A stretch of DNA of 17,050 nt from an uncultured Ruminococcus sp. (GTDB lineage: Bacteria; Bacillota; Clostridia; Oscillospirales; Ruminococcaceae): NCBI GenBank assembly GCA_900551505.1, contig URWK01000011.1, forward strand, positions 1-17,050. The letters are read 5' to 3'. The position numbers and the translations under genes are program-made. Shown here one piece after another: positions 14,790-17,050 of the stretch (positions are counted from its first letter, which is position 1; each line of letters opens with the position of its first letter). The notes below the pieces were generated by a model that searched no databases, was not told where the DNA came from, and was given only the letters and a program-made list of their open reading frames with translations.

Positions 14790-15446
14790 TTGTTTCGTCA
14801 GTTGAAAGAAGACATAGCATTGATAAAGGAGAGAGACCCGGCTGCAAGAAGCAGTTTTGAAATCTGGCTGACTTATTCCGGACTTCATGCTATACACAGT
14901 TACAGAGTGGCACATTGGTTCTATAAGAAAAAGATGTTCACAATGGCACGAATAATTTCACAGAGTTCAAGGTTCTGGACGGGAATTGAAATACACCCCG
15001 GTGCTACTATCGGAAAAGGTCTTTTCATAGACCACGGAATGGGAGTGGTAATCGGCGAAACCGCAGAAATAGGTGACAATTGCCTTATATATCAGGGGGT
15101 TACGCTCGGCGGTACGGGTAAAGACAAGGGCAAAAGACACCCGACTATCGGAAACAATGTGATGATTGGGTGCGGTGCTAAAGTCCTCGGACCTTTCAAG
15201 GTGGGCGACAATGTGAAGATTGCCGCAAATGCCGTGGTGCTTGAGGAAGTTCCCCCGAATTGTACGGCGGTCGGAGTTCCTGCAAGGATAGTCAGGAGAG
15301 ACGGGAAGAAAGTTGAGGAAGCCGTTTGCAATGAACTTGACCAGATTCATATTCCTGACCCTGTTTCAATGGAATTCTGCAAGATGCAGTGTAAAATTGA
15401 AAAACTCGAAAAGGAACTTGAGAAAGAAAAACAGAAAAATAAGTAA
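14790..15446 (+). CDS. cysE: Serine O-acetyltransferase (CysE, EpsC-type short form)
   Basis: Predicted enzyme making O-acetyl-L-serine from serine and acetyl-CoA, the entry step of cysteine synthesis. The N-terminal helical segment (LKEDIALIKERDPAARS, then a GLHAIHSYRVAHWFY stretch) is followed by a left-handed hexapeptide beta-helix. The helix includes EIHPGATIGKG, IDHGMGVVIGE with catalytic H82, TLGGTGKDKGKRHPTIG, and the GVPARIV end. At 218 residues it matches the short EpsC-like class; E67 replaces the Asp of E. coli CysE, as is common in this class. The start is TTG at 14790, with GAGAGAGG ending 9 nt before. No clear promoter is visible between the tnpB remnant and the gene. A C-terminal charged, coiled-coil-like tail (about 195-218) is present. 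Confidence 0.94.
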   Translation: MFRQLKEDIALIKERDPAARSSFEIWLTYSGLHAIHSYRVAHWFYKKKMFTMARIISQSSRFWTGIEIHPGATIGKGLFIDHGMGVVIGETAEIGDNCLIYQGVTLGGTGKDKGKRHPTIGNNVMIGCGAKVLGPFKVGDNVKIAANAVVLEEVPPNCTAVGVPARIVRRDGKKVEEAVCNELDQIHIPDPVSMEFCKMQCKIEKLEKELEKEKQKNK

Positions 15447-15451
15447 GTTAC

Positions 15452-15477
15452 AACGGGGATTTTCAGAAATCCCCGTT
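15452..15477 (+). terminator. Probable terminator hairpin after cysE
   Basis: AACGGGGATTT (15452-15462) pairs perfectly with AAATCCCCGTT (15467-15477) around the 4-nt loop TCAG. The stem begins 5 nt after the cysE stop. The bases that follow (AAAACATG) give no real U-tract on the plus strand, so termination may be weak. Confidence 0.65.
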
Positions 15478-15510
15478 AAAACATGATATAAGAAAAGGAG
15501 ATGCATTACT

Positions 15511-16887
15511 ATAACTGTTTCTATAGATAAAAAAAGAGGTATAATTGCCTCGCTGATAACTTTAGCAACAGGAATTATAACATTGCTGAATATTGACTTG
15601 TATACAGTGAGTGACAAATTCAATACCGCAAGCTTCGTTGAAACAATGGTTATGCTGGTGGTATTTTTCGCAACAGCGTTTTTCAGGACGGAATTTAAAA
15701 ATCCGAAAGCCGAAAAGACAATAACAACAATATGGTTTTTTGCTTCGGCACTCTGGGAAACCGAAATGTCGAGGCAGGTTCTTAACGGGACATTTACGCC
15801 GTGGACGAAGACCTTTTATATAAATATGCTGATATATCTCTTTATACAGACGGTAATTTTCGTGCTGTGTGCAAATGTGAGAATATCGGTAGGTATAACT
15901 TCAACGGCAGTATGCATATATTCGGCAGGTACAGAGATAATAACGGCATTGAGAGGAACACCGATAATGCCGAGTGATTTCTTTTCGATAAAGACCGCTA
16001 TGAAAGTTGCAGGCAATTATGAAATTTCACTTTCAAAGGGCATTATATCGGTAATAATTTGTTATATGGCACTTATTATGTTCAACAGCCATATGACAGG
16101 TAAGTATGAAAAGAGAGGGCTTAAACTCAGATTCGGAAGCCTTGTGACAGCCTGCTGTATGCTGGTCGGAATATTCATGACGGACAAGGACGCTTGCGAC
16201 AGGCTCGGAATGTTCCATCAGTACGAGATAAACAGGAAGTACGGAATTGCTTACACAATGTACATGAACCTCAGAAGAATGAAAATTACAGAACCTGACG
16301 ATTACGATTCAAAGGAAGTGTTCAGTCTTTTTGAGGAAACCCAGACGGACGCAAGCGAAAAAGTACACCCGAATATTATAGCGATTATGAATGAAAGCTT
16401 TTCGGATTTGAATGTAGTCGGAAACGTGGTTACAAACAAGGAAGTTCTGCCGTTTATAGACAGCCTTGACGACAGCGACAGTAATGTAATAAAAGGCAAT
16501 ATGCTTGTATCGGTGTTCGGAGGCAATACCTGCAATTCAGAATTTGAATTTCTGACAGGGCTTTCAATGTTCTGGTTTCCAACGGGAAGTATTCCGTATA
16601 TGCAATACATAAGAAACCACGTTGACACAATTTGTACGGACCTTAAAGACTACGGTTACAAGACTGTTGCGGTTCATCCTTTCTGGGCTAAGAGCTGGAA
16701 AAGAGAATCAATTTATCCGCTACTTGATTTCGATGACTTCATAAGCGGTGAAGACTTTGCACTTGAAGAAATCAAGAACGAGATAGATAATGACTGGGAC
16801 GCAAGAGAATTTGGCAATGGACTTGAATATGTGAGAAGTTTCATAAGTGACAGTAACGAGAACTTTATAAAAGTTTATAAAAACTAA
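15511..16887 (+). pseudogene. LtaS-like membrane sulfatase-family protein, interrupted at its 3' end
   Basis: Related to lipoteichoic acid synthase and other phosphoglycerol transferases of the alkaline phosphatase fold. About five or six membrane helices come first, then an extracellular domain with the PNIIAIMNESFSD motif and FGGNTCNSEFEFLTG, whose Thr is the expected nucleophile. Counting from the TTG at 15583, these key residues are E271 and T316. The frame stops at 16885-16887 right after FIKVYKN, before the C-terminal part that should hold the Asp-His metal ligands, so the gene is truncated (relatives are usually above 600 residues). The 5' end is also odd: AAAAGGAG (15493-15500) is followed in frame only by ATT (15505) or ATA (15511). 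The first usual start codon is TTG at 15583, which would remove the first membrane helix. The start given is therefore provisional. Confidence 0.75.
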
Positions 16888-17050
16888 AAAAGTTCTCAGC
16901 TGGGTATGTTCGGAAACGAGCATAGCACACAAATTGAATTGCAGGTAATGCCTAAAGCCTTACACCACAATAGCGGAGAAATCACGTTATGAAGGTACGA
17001 AAGTAGAAACAACGTAAGGATGGACATAAGGTTAAATCCTAAGTGTCTGA
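16888..17050 (+). mobile_element. Structured sequence interrupting the LtaS-like gene, possibly the 5' part of a group II intron
   Basis: Coding similarity ends at about 16884. The following DNA contains TATGTTCG-GAAA-CGAGCATA (16905-16924), an 8-bp stem with one G-U pair and a GNRA loop. It also has TAC-GAAA-GTA (16996-17005), nested between ACGTT (16984-16988) and AACGT (17011-17015). GNRA-capped nested helices just after a gene break are typical of group II intron domain I. A clear GUGYG 5' boundary is not visible, and the diagnostic domain V and any reverse transcriptase would lie beyond the window, so this remains an inference. Confidence 0.42.

Noticed and set aside
14654..14860. Separate 68-residue gene between the tnpB remnant and cysE
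   Set aside because: Its first third reads as the TnpB tail and the rest overlaps the cysE start in another frame; no ribosome binding site.
15501..15530. Nine-codon leader peptide (ATG at 15501) before the LtaS-like gene
   Set aside because: The ribosome binding site directly touches the ATG, leaving no spacer, so efficient initiation is unlikely.

Overview
The window looks like part of a chromosome of a low-to-moderate G+C, anaerobic Bacillota, most plausibly a Clostridia member of the Ruminococcaceae/Oscillospiraceae type. This is inferred from the clostridial 2[4Fe-4S] ferredoxin, a Bacillus-type MazF, strong AGGAGG-like ribosome binding sites, the recA-recX-rimO-pgsA housekeeping cluster and frequent TTG starts. 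The species cannot be named from this sequence alone.

Layout: 1-120 is a low-complexity, homopolymer-rich stretch that looks like a bad contig end. It is followed by a short array of about 70-bp tandem repeats (199-385). A SERCA/PMCA-type P-type Ca2+ ATPase (464-3079) follows, then a ferredoxin (3250-3420) with its own promoter and a hairpin-rich leader. A terminator separates the ferredoxin from a convergent MazF/EndoA endoribonuclease (3479-3823, minus strand) that has no visible antitoxin partner. From a good promoter at 4052-4080 runs a tight eight-gene unit: a lipoprotein with Ca-loop-like repeats, an OmpR-type response regulator, a membrane histidine kinase, a DUF1385 (YqhQ-like) membrane protein, prmC, a SUKH-like protein, recA and recX. 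It ends at two hairpins (11928-11990). A second promoter (12014-12042) drives rimO and pgsA.

Directly after the pgsA stop codon sits a 5'-truncated IS605-type tnpB remnant (13998 to about 14722). It keeps the RuvC D/E/D residues and zinc finger but has lost the whole N-terminal half and carries in-frame stops near its C-terminus. A serine O-acetyltransferase (cysE/EpsC type, 14790-15446) follows. The last gene is an LtaS-like membrane sulfatase family protein. It lacks a canonical start codon near its ribosome binding site and is cut off at 16887, before the C-terminal metal-binding region. The DNA after the break (16888-17050) folds into GNRA-capped hairpins and may be the 5' part of a group II intron.

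Most of the window is ordinary housekeeping content. The parts worth a second look are the interrupted LtaS-like gene with its structured insert, the decayed tnpB abutting pgsA, the lipoprotein/two-component unit feeding into recA, and the SUKH-like gene between prmC and recA. I found no convincing evidence for a wholly new system.
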